NCBI RefSeq assembly: GCF_000960475.2 | Contig: NZ_JZDQ02000029.1 | Location: forward strand, 1 to 64,000 | Direction: 5' to 3' | DNA: 64,000 bases | DNA from: Nocardioides luteus | GTDB lineage: Bacteria; Actinomycetota; Actinomycetes; Propionibacteriales; Nocardioidaceae | Shown here: one piece after another, positions 16,265 to 24,199 of the stretch | Numbering within the stretch: the stretch's first letter is position 1 | How the letters are laid out: every line of letters starts with the position of its first letter | The notes under the pieces: model-generated | The model's database searches: none | What the model saw: the letters and a program-made list of their open reading frames with translations, nothing else | Told to the model about the DNA's origin: nothing | Translations under genes and position numbers: made by a program

Positions 16265-17927
16265 GGATCTCCTGGAAGATCTTGCGGAGGTCGGCGGCGT
16301 CCTCGGCGACGACCTCGCGGCCGCCGGTGTGCTCGGCGAAGCCGACCAGCTGGTCGATGCTCGCGTCGTCCGACGTGGCGGCCTCGCCGACGAGCACCAC
16401 GTAGAGCGGCACCCCGAGGTCGCGGTAGGCCGACTCGTACGTCGTCATGAGCTGGGCATACGACTGCCCGCCGTTCTGCTCGCCGTCGGTCATCAGCACG
16501 ATCGAGGTGGTCGCGCCCTCCTCGGGCGAGGCGGCGAGGTCGGCGTAGGCGGCATCGATGGCGTCGTAGTAGGCGGTGCCGCCGTGGCCGGCCAGCTCGC
16601 CGACGCGGTCGATGAGGTTGTCGAGGGCCTGGTCCCGCTCCGGCTGGTCCCGGACGACGACGGAGCCGAGCGGCCTCGCCTTGTCGGCGTAGGTGTAGAC
16701 CGAGATCCGCTCGCCCTTGCGGAAGCGCTTGAACTGGCCGCTGATCGAGGTGTCGTCGCCGGCCAGGCCCTCGAAGGCACGCCGCAGCTGGTTCATCTTG
16801 ATCTCGTCCATCGACGCGGAGGTGTCGAGCAGATAGGTCGTCCGGGTCTTGGGCGCGAACTCGTCGAAGTAGGTGAAGATCAGCTCGTCGATGGTGCCGA
16901 GATCGTCGGGCAGCGGGAGGGTCTTCACGTCGTTGTCCGGTACGCCGGGGGAGGCCGCCACGCTCGCGCGGCCCGGGCGGCGCCCGCTGGTCGCGCTCAG
17001 CTCCTCCTGGACCTCGGCCGTACGCAGCCACGCGACCGCCGCTTCGTACGCCTTCTGCTTCTCGGGGTCGACGAGCGTGAGCGGGTAGGTGGCCTCGGTG
17101 GTGCCGTCGCTGGGGTAGACGATGTCGAGGTCCTGGACCTGCTTGGCGAGCGCGAGCAGCTCCGACTCGTAGTTGAAGATCGCGTCGTAGGCCGACGGCT
17201 TCTCCCGGAACGTGTCCGAGAGCCATCCCGAGCTGGCCGCGCGGCCGAGCTGGCCGCTGAACAGCTGGCGTACGTCCTCGGCGACCACGCCCACGTCCTC
17301 GCTCTGCAGCGGCGGCTCGGCGTCGAAGGCGGTGGCGACGCCGGCGAGTGTGGAGAGGCCGGAGTTGGAGGAGGCGGGGCTGGTCATCAGGAACCCGAGC
17401 TCGCCGTCGGCGGCGCGGCGGGCGATCTCCTCCCAGGAGACCGGGGTGTCGCCGGTCCAGCCCAGCCTGGTCGCGACGTCGTGGTGCACTCCGAGCACGA
17501 CGGGTGAGCGCATGATCGGAGCGGAGGAGGTCAGGTCGTCGGTGCCCTTGGCGGCCAGCGCCAGGCGGAGGTAGTCGTCGGAGGCGAACCAGGCGGCGTC
17601 GTAGCGGTCCGGGTCGGCGACGATCGCGTCGGCGGCCTCGAGGGTGCCGATGAACTCCGGCCGGAGCTCGACGTTCGTCTCCTTCTTCAGCCGCTTCACC
17701 AGCTCGCTGGGCTCGCAGCGCACCGGGGTGCCGGTCGACTCCTCGGCCCTGCTGGTGCCGCCGGCGCACAGGACGTCGTCGAGCTCGGAGCCGGCGGCGA
17801 CCTTCAGGGTCACCGGTTCGGGCAGCCTGTCGGGCCCGGCCGGGAGCAGGCTCGCGACCACGAACCACGCGAGCAGGGCCAGCCCGAGACCGCCTGCGAC
17901 GACGGTCGTCCACCCCGTGCGGTTCAC
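16251..17927 (-). CDS. Substrate-binding-like protein fused to a von Willebrand A domain
   Basis: A 558-residue membrane-anchored protein. Residues 9-30 form one transmembrane helix. Residues 38-330 resemble a type 2 periplasmic binding fold: VTLKVAAGSELDD at the start, the central VVLGVHHDVATRLGWTGD and MTSPASSNSGLSTLAGV. The C-terminal 200 residues are a VWA domain with the MIDAS metal site DTSASMDE near residue 368, the Thr of GHGGTAYYDAID and the Asp of LMTDGEQNGGQSY. The domain should therefore bind a divalent cation and a protein partner outside the cell. A hypothetical membrane protein overlaps its 3' end by 14 bp. Such fusions occur in actinobacteria, but their ligand and role are not known to me. 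Confidence 0.85.
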   Translation of the reverse strand: MNRTGWTTVVAGGLGLALLAWFVVASLLPAGPDRLPEPVTLKVAAGSELDDVLCAGGTSRAEESTGTPVRCEPSELVKRLKKETNVELRPEFIGTLEAADAIVADPDRYDAAWFASDDYLRLALAAKGTDDLTSSAPIMRSPVVLGVHHDVATRLGWTGDTPVSWEEIARRAADGELGFLMTSPASSNSGLSTLAGVATAFDAEPPLQSEDVGVVAEDVRQLFSGQLGRAASSGWLSDTFREKPSAYDAIFNYESELLALAKQVQDLDIVYPSDGTTEATYPLTLVDPEKQKAYEAAVAWLRTAEVQEELSATSGRRPGRASVAASPGVPDNDVKTLPLPDDLGTIDELIFTYFDEFAPKTRTTYLLDTSASMDEIKMNQLRRAFEGLAGDDTSISGQFKRFRKGERISVYTYADKARPLGSVVVRDQPERDQALDNLIDRVGELAGHGGTAYYDAIDAAYADLAASPEEGATTSIVLMTDGEQNGGQSYAQLMTTYESAYRDLGVPLYVVLVGEAATSDDASIDQLVGFAEHTGGREVVAEDAADLRKIFQEIRDYQ

Positions 17928-18048
17928 CCGACAACGCCTGCCTTCTGGTCTGGATCGGCCAGAGTCTAGGGACGCGCGCCGACACCGCTGGGCGGAATCG
18001 GACCGGGGCGGCCAGATGTCGCCAGGCGTTCACCCGGCATTTGCTCGC

Positions 18049-18624
18049 TCAGCTGCGTGAGGAGTTCCGCGACCGGCCGCGGACGATGCCGATGAAGGTC
18101 TGCACCCGCTCGTCGTCGTTGTCGATCAGCCAGGCCAGGCCGACGGTGGTGGGCTCGAGGCCGGCAACGGGCCGGAACACGGCGTCCTTGCGGTGGTAGA
18201 GCCGGGCGATCGACATCGGCACGATCGCGACGCCCGTGCCGGCGGCGACCGTCTCGACGGCGTCCTTCTCGCTCATCGGCGGCCAGTCCAGCTGCTCGGC
18301 GGTCGGCGTCCAGCCGCCGCGCTCGGGGAGGACCAGCTGCTCCTCGGCGAGGTCGTCGAGGGTGACCTCCTCCAGCAGGGAGAGCAGGTGCTCGTGGCCC
18401 ATCACCGCGACCGGCTGCTCCTCGTAGAGCGGGATGCAGTGGAGGCCGTCGCGGTCCACGGGGAGGCGGACGAGACACATGTCGAGCTCGCCCTCGCGCA
18501 GCAGCCGCTCCTGGTCCTCCTCGGTGACCGGCACCAGCTCGAGCCGTTCGCGGCTGCGGTCACGCCAGATCCGGGCCCACTTGTCGGGGGTGGCTCCGGT
18601 GACGAAGCCGACGGTGAAAGTCAC
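18049..18624 (-). CDS. LysR-type effector-binding domain without DNA-binding domain
   Basis: A 191-residue protein matching only the substrate-binding half of LysR regulators: TFTVGFVTGATPDKWARIW at the start, then ELDMCLVRLPVDRDGLHCIPLYEEQPVAVMGHEH, the classic inducer-domain strand and hinge pattern, and VAAGTGVAIVPMSIARLY. No helix-turn-helix precedes it; upstream of GTG at 18624 is the promoter region of the guanidinium exporter. GAGAGGATG lies just before the start. It may sense a small molecule, or act through protein contacts. The gene is divergent from the riboswitch-exporter unit. Confidence 0.8.
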   Translation of the reverse strand: MTFTVGFVTGATPDKWARIWRDRSRERLELVPVTEEDQERLLREGELDMCLVRLPVDRDGLHCIPLYEEQPVAVMGHEHLLSLLEEVTLDDLAEEQLVLPERGGWTPTAEQLDWPPMSEKDAVETVAAGTGVAIVPMSIARLYHRKDAVFRPVAGLEPTTVGLAWLIDNDDERVQTFIGIVRGRSRNSSRS

Positions 18625-18731
18625 CCGCGCATCCTCTCATCACCCAGCCCCGATCCCGTGATGAAGAATGCGCCGTTCTCTACCATCGTCAAGTTTCTAT
18701 CGAGTGACAGTTTTGCTAAGGTCGAAGACGT

Positions 18732-18787
18732 CAGCCGAGACCGGCTGCCGGACGAGGGAGCCGTACCCGGAGGCGCGACAAGACGGC
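18732..18787 (+). promoter_or_regulatory. Guanidine-III riboswitch (ykkC-III) with a preceding hairpin
   Basis: The segment 18748-18787 begins CCGGACGAGG, continues GCCGTACCCGG and ends GACAAGACGGC, which are the conserved blocks of the guanidine-III aptamer. The two CCGG elements (18748-18751, 18767-18770) and the GCCGT/ACGGC helix (18760-18764, 18783-18787) form the known pseudoknot. A separate perfect hairpin CAGCCG-AGAC-CGGCTG (18732-18747) sits directly 5'. The ribosome site TGGAG follows the aptamer by 4 bases, so translation control by guanidine is expected. Confidence 0.9.
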
Positions 18788-18801
18788 CGTCTGGAGTGGT
18801 C

Positions 18802-19116
18802 ATGTCCTGGCTCTTTCTTGTTGGTTCCGGCGTCCTCGAGGCCGTGTGGGCGCTCGCCCTCGGTCGCGCCGAGGGGTTCTCGCGGCTGGTCCCGTCGATC
18901 GTCTTCGGCGTCGCCCTGATCGGCAGCCTGGTGGGCCTGGCGATGGCCATGCGCACGCTGCCGATCGGCACCGCCTACGCGGTCTGGGTCGGGATCGGCG
19001 CCGCGCTCACCGTCGGCTACTCGATGGTGGCGGGGGAGGAGGCGATCAGCCCCGTACGCGTGGTGCTGATCGTCGCGCTCGTGGGCTGCGTCGTCGGCCT
19101 CAAGCTCACGCACTGA
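18802..19116 (+). CDS. gdx: Small multidrug resistance protein, Gdx-type guanidinium exporter
   Basis: A 104-residue inner-membrane antiporter with four transmembrane helices that exports guanidinium in exchange for protons. The central carboxylate Glu13 (GVLEAVWALAL) and the signature TLPIGTAYAVWVGIGA, ending in VGLKLTH, match guanidinium-specific Gdx/SugE rather than the EmrE drug type. ATG at 18802 is spaced correctly from TGGAG. The upstream guanidine-III riboswitch independently supports the substrate. The neighbouring LysR-like effector domain and the TetR gene are separate units. Confidence 0.93.
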   Translation: MSWLFLVGSGVLEAVWALALGRAEGFSRLVPSIVFGVALIGSLVGLAMAMRTLPIGTAYAVWVGIGAALTVGYSMVAGEEAISPVRVVLIVALVGCVVGLKLTH

Positions 19117-19193
19117 CGGGTTTGCGGTCGGACACGTCGCTCAGCGCTTGACTCTTTCGATATGAGTGCGAAACTTGCCCTCTCCTAGGTTAT

Positions 19194-19207
19194 CTATCGT
19201 ACGACAG
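19194..19207. promoter_or_regulatory. Palindrome, candidate TetR operator
   Basis: CTATCGTACGACAG is a near-perfect 14-bp palindrome centred on TCGTACGA, 18 bp upstream of the TetR start. It also follows a possible promoter (TTGACT at 19149). Position suggests autoregulation by the TetR protein. Confidence 0.5.
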
Positions 19208-19224
19208 AAAAAGGCGATGCCACG

Positions 19225-19908
19225 GTGTCACAGATCTCGCCGCGCCCGGGCCGCGGCCGTCCACGGCTGCTCCCCGGCAAGATTGCGGCGAACCCCCGAG
19301 ATCAGATCCTCGCTGCCGCCGCAGAGCTCTTCGTGAGCCGCGGCTACGCCGGCACCACCACCCGCGAGATCGCGGAGGGTGCCGGCCTGAGGCAGGCCTC
19401 CATCTACTACCACTTCGGCAGCAAGGAGGAGATCCTCGCGGTGCTGCTCGAGCGCTCGGTCCAGGACCGGGTCGAGCAGGCCGGGAAGGTCGAGGCCGGG
19501 ATGGGGTCGGTCACCCCCGACGTGGGCCTCTACGCCCTCGCCGTCAGCGACATGAGCGCCCTGGTCGCGATGCCTTACAACATCGGCATGCTCTACCGGC
19601 TCCCCGACGTCATCGCCTCACCGGTCTACGACCGCTACGGCCACCTCCGTGGTGACCTGGTCGACCGCTACGGGCGCGTCGCACAGCGCGCCGCGGAGGA
19701 GCGGGTCTCGGCGAGCACCGGCGAGCCCGGTCTCGGCGAGCTCCTCGTGCAGATGGTCGAGAGCGTGGTCAGCCTCCGTCGCGACGACCGGGTCGGCAGC
19801 TCGACCGTCGCCACGATCGCCGCGGCGTGCCTGCGGCTGTGCGGGGTCGCCGAGGACGCGATCGAGCAGGCGCGCGAGGCGGCGCTCAGCGCGCTGGCGC
19901 GGGCCTGA
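19225..19908 (+). CDS. TetR/AcrR-family transcriptional regulator
   Basis: A 227-residue regulator. The DNA-binding domain is RDQILAAAAELFVSRGYAGTTTREIAEGAGLRQASIYYHFGSKEEILAVLL; the rest is a divergent ligand-binding domain with MSALVAMPYNIGMLYRLPDV, a stretch seen in regulators next to amine or amino acid catabolism genes. GTG at 19225 gives a short basic N-terminal arm (PRPGRGRPRLLPG). The stop lies 4 bp before the stop of the small membrane protein gene, convergent. Likely regulon: the amine oxidase and permease operon, by neighbourhood only. Confidence 0.9.
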   Translation: MSQISPRPGRGRPRLLPGKIAANPRDQILAAAAELFVSRGYAGTTTREIAEGAGLRQASIYYHFGSKEEILAVLLERSVQDRVEQAGKVEAGMGSVTPDVGLYALAVSDMSALVAMPYNIGMLYRLPDVIASPVYDRYGHLRGDLVDRYGRVAQRAAEERVSASTGEPGLGELLVQMVESVVSLRRDDRVGSSTVATIAAACLRLCGVAEDAIEQAREAALSALARA

Positions 19909-19912
19909 GTCC

Positions 19913-20467
19913 TCACCGCACGCACATCGCGGCCATCGCGACGAGCGAGACGGACGAGGCGCCGAGCTCGAGCCGGCCGAGGAGCGGCGTCCGGTCGCAG
20001 CAGCCCTCCCGGACCGCGTACGCGAGGAACGCTCCGGCGACGACGACGGCCACGGGTGCGACCGGGCCGCCGCCTGCCATCTGAGCGTGCGCCCCGGCCG
20101 AGTGGTTCAGGTGATGCTCGAGGCCCGGGGGTGCCATCGCCACGGCGAGGGCTGCCATCGCGATCAGGTGGAGCCCACGAGGCAGCCGATCGGGGTGGAC
20201 GCGGCGCGTCGCGACGAGCCCGGCTCCGAGCACGCCGAGGACGAGCGCCCAGGACGTCGCCGGGAGGACCGCGGACCTGCCGACCGTCCCGCCCATCCCG
20301 CCCATCCCGAGCAGCATCGTGTCGGCCATCGCAACCAGCATCAGCGCCATCGCGCCGAGGGCGCTGACGTCGACGCCGCCCGGGCATGCCCTCCGGCCGG
20401 CGCCGGCCGCACAGCAGCCGGCGCCGACCACGGCAGGCACCATCGAGAGCACCACCAGCGCGGTCAT
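19913..20467 (-). CDS. Small membrane protein rich in Met, His and Cys, coupled to amine oxidase
   Basis: A 184-residue protein with about five hydrophobic segments. I do not recognise a named family. Met-rich MLVAMADTMLLGMGGMGG, HHLNHSAGAHAQM between helices and several Cys (GAGCCAAGAGRRAC, REGCCDRTP, AAMCVR) are suggestive of copper or other soft-metal handling. The start ATG follows the amine oxidase TGA after one base, so translation is probably coupled. A role in supplying or sensing copper for the amine oxidase is inference from composition and coupling; an alternative is a generic unknown-function membrane protein. Confidence 0.6.
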   Translation of the reverse strand: MTALVVLSMVPAVVGAGCCAAGAGRRACPGGVDVSALGAMALMLVAMADTMLLGMGGMGGTVGRSAVLPATSWALVLGVLGAGLVATRRVHPDRLPRGLHLIAMAALAVAMAPPGLEHHLNHSAGAHAQMAGGGPVAPVAVVVAGAFLAYAVREGCCDRTPLLGRLELGASSVSLVAMAAMCVR

Positions 20468-20468
20468 C

Positions 20469-22487
20469 TCATCCCTCGTGGTGACAGCACGCGTCTCCCG
20501 AGGACGGCTCGGAGGACGGCTCGGAGGACGACTCCGAGGACGGCTTCGACGACGGTGCGCAGTGGGCCGCCGCGCTCGCCGGCACGTTGAGCGTCGGGTT
20601 CCGGTCGAAGAAGCCGTACGGCACCAGCTTGAAGCCCGCGTAGTCGACCGGCATCACCGGCCAGTCCTCGGGTCGCGGGAAGTGGGTCAGCCCGAACGTG
20701 TGCCACAGGACGACGTCGGCCCCGTCCAGCGGTCGGTCGGCCGCCATGTAGGCGGGGAGCCCGTCGCCGCCCGGGTTCTGGTTGACCAGGTCACCGGCCG
20801 GGTAGCGCTCCGAGGGTGAGTAGGCGGTGACGAAGAGCTCCTTGGTGGTGAAGCCCGCTCGCGCCGCGACCGAGGAGGACGGGTCCGCGAGCAGCGTCGG
20901 GTTCTGCTCGGCGTGGAGTGCGTAGCCGGTCGGCCGGCCGTACGCGTTCGTACGCTCCGTGGAGACGACGTGCCAGGTGCGGCCGAGTGCGGAGTCGGCC
21001 GAGCGGGCGCCCTCGGCCTCCGAGGCCAGGCGGGTCGAGGAGTAGGTGAACGCGTTGCCGTACGGGTTCGTCTCCGAGACGGGCAGCCGGACCGCCTCGA
21101 CCTCCTCGACCGCGTTGCTGACGCCGTCGACCATCATGTCCAGGCGGGCACTGAACAGATGCTGGTGGAACGGCGCGCCGACGCCGGGCGCGACCTCGGT
21201 GGCGTACGGCCATTCCTCCATGCCCTTGTAGGAGGACGGGAACAGGATGCCGGTGAGCTTGGCCTCGCACTCGATCTTGCCGTCGAGGTAGAGGTACCAG
21301 TAGAAGCCGTAGTCGTAGTTGCCGACCGTCGTGAAGAACGAGATCACCAGGCGGCGCTGGCGGCGCACCTCGGAGACGCCCTCGACGAAGAGATCGGTGT
21401 GCTTCCACAGCGTGCCGAAGTCCTCCTCGTGCATGCAGATCGCGTTCGGGATGACCTGCGGGTTGCCGAACTCGTCGGCGAGGGTCGCGTCGAAGTAGCG
21501 GATCTCGCCGAGGCAGTCGCAGCCGAGCTTCAGGGAGTTGGCGAAGCGGCCGAAGATGTACTCGCCGGTGTCGAAGTAGTTCTGCCAGAAGCGGGTGGGA
21601 GACGGGTCGGCGTACGGCACCACCATCTCGGCGATCGAGGCCCGATAGACGACCGGACGGACCTCGCCGTCCTTGTCGGGGTCGCTGTAGGCGAGGTTGT
21701 GCAGGACGAGACCCTCGCGGGCGTCGAAGCCCAGGCTGAAGCTCCAGTTCGCCCAGGTCACGGAGTCGCCGTCCACCTGGAAGGACGGGCCCTCGGGCTG
21801 GGTGATCTCGATCGGCTTGAGGCCCTCCAGCGGCGCCGGGCGACCCTTGTCCAGGTGGAACTGCGAGGGTTCGGCCGGCACCGGGAGCACCTCGTTGTCG
21901 ATCAGCTCGATGACCTCGCCCGCGATGATGTCGACGTAGGCGCACAGCCCGTCGATCGGGTGCGCCCAGGGATGGTCCGTGGGGTCGGTGAAGCCGAACG
22001 GGAAGACCCGGATGATCCGCTTCCCCTCCTCGCCGGGGTTCTCGTAGTAGCCCGGCGAGAGCGGCGCGGTGACCACGTCGGTGACGGCGTAGCCACGCTT
22101 CGCCAGCGCGGCCGCCCACGCCGGGTCGGCCTGGACGATCGGGTCGATCGCCTCGAACTCCTCGACGAGGATCGGCAGCTGTCCCCGGGAGCCGTCGACC
22201 GCCCTCACCGTGACCGTGCCGGCGGTGAGGTCCACCAGCGTGTCCAGGCCTGCTCCGGTGGCGGTGTCGAGGAGCAGAGCCCGTACGCAGCGGGCCGGTG
22301 TCGGCCCGCCGGCCAGCGCCGCGAGGACCTCGGCCTTCGCGGGCTCGTCGAGACCGACGTACGCGAATCTCGTCTTCTCGCTCACGTGCCCGGCCTCGTG
22401 GAGGAGCTTGCTGGCCGCGGTGATCTCGGCGGCGGCCAGCGAGGAGACGGGGTTGGTCCGCACGGTGGGTGACATCTGCAGGGTCAT
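20469..22487 (-). CDS. Copper-containing primary amine oxidase
   Basis: A 672-residue quinoprotein that oxidises primary amines to aldehydes, ammonia and hydrogen peroxide. The topaquinone precursor is Tyr391 in TVGNYDYGF, the catalytic base is the Asp of YFDTGEYIFGR, and copper is bound by HQHLFSARLD and the later His of GLTHFPRPEDWPVMP. Length and motif spacing match Arthrobacter phenylethylamine and histamine oxidases. There is no signal peptide, so it is cytoplasmic. The C-terminal tail after FFDRNPTLNVP is unusual: AAHC, then SSEPSSEPSS repeats, ending DACCHHEG. ATG at 22487 follows GAGGAACCCC. It is in an operon with an APC permease upstream and a small membrane protein downstream. Confidence 0.94.
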   Translation of the reverse strand: MTLQMSPTVRTNPVSSLAAAEITAASKLLHEAGHVSEKTRFAYVGLDEPAKAEVLAALAGGPTPARCVRALLLDTATGAGLDTLVDLTAGTVTVRAVDGSRGQLPILVEEFEAIDPIVQADPAWAAALAKRGYAVTDVVTAPLSPGYYENPGEEGKRIIRVFPFGFTDPTDHPWAHPIDGLCAYVDIIAGEVIELIDNEVLPVPAEPSQFHLDKGRPAPLEGLKPIEITQPEGPSFQVDGDSVTWANWSFSLGFDAREGLVLHNLAYSDPDKDGEVRPVVYRASIAEMVVPYADPSPTRFWQNYFDTGEYIFGRFANSLKLGCDCLGEIRYFDATLADEFGNPQVIPNAICMHEEDFGTLWKHTDLFVEGVSEVRRQRRLVISFFTTVGNYDYGFYWYLYLDGKIECEAKLTGILFPSSYKGMEEWPYATEVAPGVGAPFHQHLFSARLDMMVDGVSNAVEEVEAVRLPVSETNPYGNAFTYSSTRLASEAEGARSADSALGRTWHVVSTERTNAYGRPTGYALHAEQNPTLLADPSSSVAARAGFTTKELFVTAYSPSERYPAGDLVNQNPGGDGLPAYMAADRPLDGADVVLWHTFGLTHFPRPEDWPVMPVDYAGFKLVPYGFFDRNPTLNVPASAAAHCAPSSKPSSESSSEPSSEPSSGDACCHHEG

Positions 22488-22495
22488 GGGGTTCC

Positions 22496-23977
22496 TCACT
22501 CGGAGATGGTGTCGATGACGTTCGCGTACGTCTGCGGGCGCCTGCGCCTCAGGACGTACGCCTGGACGATCCCGAGCACCGGGAAGGCGGCCATCACGAT
22601 CAGGAAGGTGACCGTGAGGGTGCCGAAGCGCGGCGCGCCCGCGGCGTCGACGTCGCCCAGCAGCAGCGGGAAGTTGGCGAACAGGACGGCGGTGACCGCG
22701 ACCAGGCCGACGAGCCCGATCCCGGGCGCGACCCAGGTGTGCCAGAGCCCGGCGCCGACCCGGTTGCTCGCCAGGTAGACGATCACCGCGAGGCAGGTCA
22801 GCGCCATCAGGACCACGATCGCGAAGGTGGCCACGCCGGAGAACCAGGTGAAGACCTCGAGGAAGGGGTCCAGACCGAGCACGGCGAAGGCGATGGTGAA
22901 GAGCGCCGCGGTGACGGTCTGCGCGAGCGAGGACAGGTGCGGCGACCCGTGGCTGCCGTGAACCTTGCCCACCGCTGCGGGCAGCAGCGAGGCGTGTGCC
23001 ATCGAGTGCTGGTAGCGGCTGATGACGTTGTGGAAGGAGAGCACGCAGGCGAACAGGCTGGTCATCAGCAGGATCGCGACGATCTCGGCGCCCGCGCCGC
23101 CGAGGTAGCGCGCGGTCGTGGTGCCGATGAAGCCCTCGTAGTCGGACTGGATCTCCTCGGTGAAGCCGTCGCCCCATCCCTGGACCAGGGCCCACGAGGT
23201 GAAGGTGTAGAAGACGGCGATGATCGCGACCGCGGCGTACGTCGCCAGCGGGATCGTCCGCTCCGGGTCCCGGGCCTCGTCGCGAAAGATCGCGGTCGAC
23301 TCGAACCCGATGAAGCCGGCCATGCAGAACATCAGCGCCAGCGCGGGGGTGCCGGAGGTGATCACCGACGGCGTGAACGAGGAGACGCTGATCCCGTCGG
23401 CGCCGCCCTGCACGAGGATCACGACGGAGAGCACCATGACGATCCCGACCTCGGCGGCGAGCAGCGCGCCGAGCACCTTCGCCGACAGCTCGACGTGGCG
23501 GTAGCCGAGCACCCCGACGGCGGCGACCATCGCCAGCGCCCAGGCCCACCAGGGCAGCGTCAGCCCGGTCTTGTCCTCGACCCACCCGGCGAGGGTGAGG
23601 CCGAGGAAGCCGTAGACCGCGATCTGAACGGCGGTGTAGGTCAGCATCGCGAGCCACGCCGCCGCGATCCCGCCCGGGCGGCCAAGGCCGTAGCCGACAT
23701 AGGTGAAGAAGGCGCCGGGGCGGGCGACGTACCGGCTCATCGTCGACAGGCCGACGGCGAAGAAGAGCAGGATCACCCCGCCGATGGCGAACATCGCGGG
23801 AACGCCGGCACCGTTGCCCAGCAGGGCGGCCAGCGGGAACCCGCCGCCGATGACGGTCAGCGGTGCGGCGGCGGCGACGACCATGAAGACGATCGATCCG
23901 GCTCCGAGCTTTCCGGACAGCCGCCTGGTGGCGGGTGGGGCGGCCGTTGCGACGGTCGCCGGCTGAGCGGTGGTCAT
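22496..23977 (-). CDS. APC-family amino acid/amine permease
   Basis: A 493-residue importer with about 12 transmembrane helices, LeuT fold. The family opening LSGKLGAGSIVFMVVAAAAPLTVIGGGFP and FSVGLSTMSRYVARPGAFFTYVGYGLGRPGGIAAAW-like sequence is present, with GFIGFESTAIFRDEARDPERTIPLATY, the standard APC signature of TM6-TM7. It probably imports an amine that the downstream copper amine oxidase consumes (stop 8 bp before the oxidase start). AGGAG lies 5 bases upstream of ATG at 23977. An in-frame extension to 24052 lacks a ribosome site. Confidence 0.9.
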   Translation of the reverse strand: MTTAQPATVATAAPPATRRLSGKLGAGSIVFMVVAAAAPLTVIGGGFPLAALLGNGAGVPAMFAIGGVILLFFAVGLSTMSRYVARPGAFFTYVGYGLGRPGGIAAAWLAMLTYTAVQIAVYGFLGLTLAGWVEDKTGLTLPWWAWALAMVAAVGVLGYRHVELSAKVLGALLAAEVGIVMVLSVVILVQGGADGISVSSFTPSVITSGTPALALMFCMAGFIGFESTAIFRDEARDPERTIPLATYAAVAIIAVFYTFTSWALVQGWGDGFTEEIQSDYEGFIGTTTARYLGGAGAEIVAILLMTSLFACVLSFHNVISRYQHSMAHASLLPAAVGKVHGSHGSPHLSSLAQTVTAALFTIAFAVLGLDPFLEVFTWFSGVATFAIVVLMALTCLAVIVYLASNRVGAGLWHTWVAPGIGLVGLVAVTAVLFANFPLLLGDVDAAGAPRFGTLTVTFLIVMAAFPVLGIVQAYVLRRRRPQTYANVIDTISE

Positions 23978-24072
23978 GGGGACTCCTGGGTCGGGGGACA
24001 GGGTGGTCCTACCGTTTCCGCACGCGCTTTCGTCCCCGTCACCACGACGCAAACATCCGGCGCCGACCGAAC

Positions 24073-24087
24073 GGGAACGCTGTTCTC
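24073..24087. promoter_or_regulatory. Candidate operator dyad in the divergent permease promoter
   Basis: GGGAACGCTGTTCTC is a near palindrome (GAAC/GTTC inner arms) in the 222-bp gap between the two divergent APC permease genes, 86 bp before one start and 113 bp after the other. IclR-type regulators bind similar dyads and an IclR-like gene follows the second permease, so control by it is possible. Confidence 0.35.
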
Positions 24088-24150
24088 ATCTGGTGCGTCG
24101 CCCGGTGTGACGGCCGCGTAACCGGTCCGAAACCGTCGGGCCCCTAGCCT

Positions 24151-24185
24151 GGTCCGAACCTCGCGAACCGGACGCGAGGCGGACC
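24151..24185 (+). promoter_or_regulatory. Leader hairpin before the second APC permease
   Basis: Two stacked helices, GGTCCG/CGGACC and CCTCGCG/CGCGAGG, enclose a 7-base loop and are separated by an AA bulge on the left side only. The structure ends 14 bp before the start codon and contains the sequence GGTCCGAA, which repeats at 24124. It may affect ribosome loading; no riboswitch class is recognised. Confidence 0.45.
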
Positions 24186-24199
24186 GAAAGCAGACACCG

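Noticed and set aside
20469-23657. A 1062-codon open frame running from the amine oxidase through the permease gene
   Set aside because: Only the part below 22487 codes for the oxidase. The rest is the out-of-frame shadow of the permease at 22496-23977, which has its own ribosome site and signature motifs.
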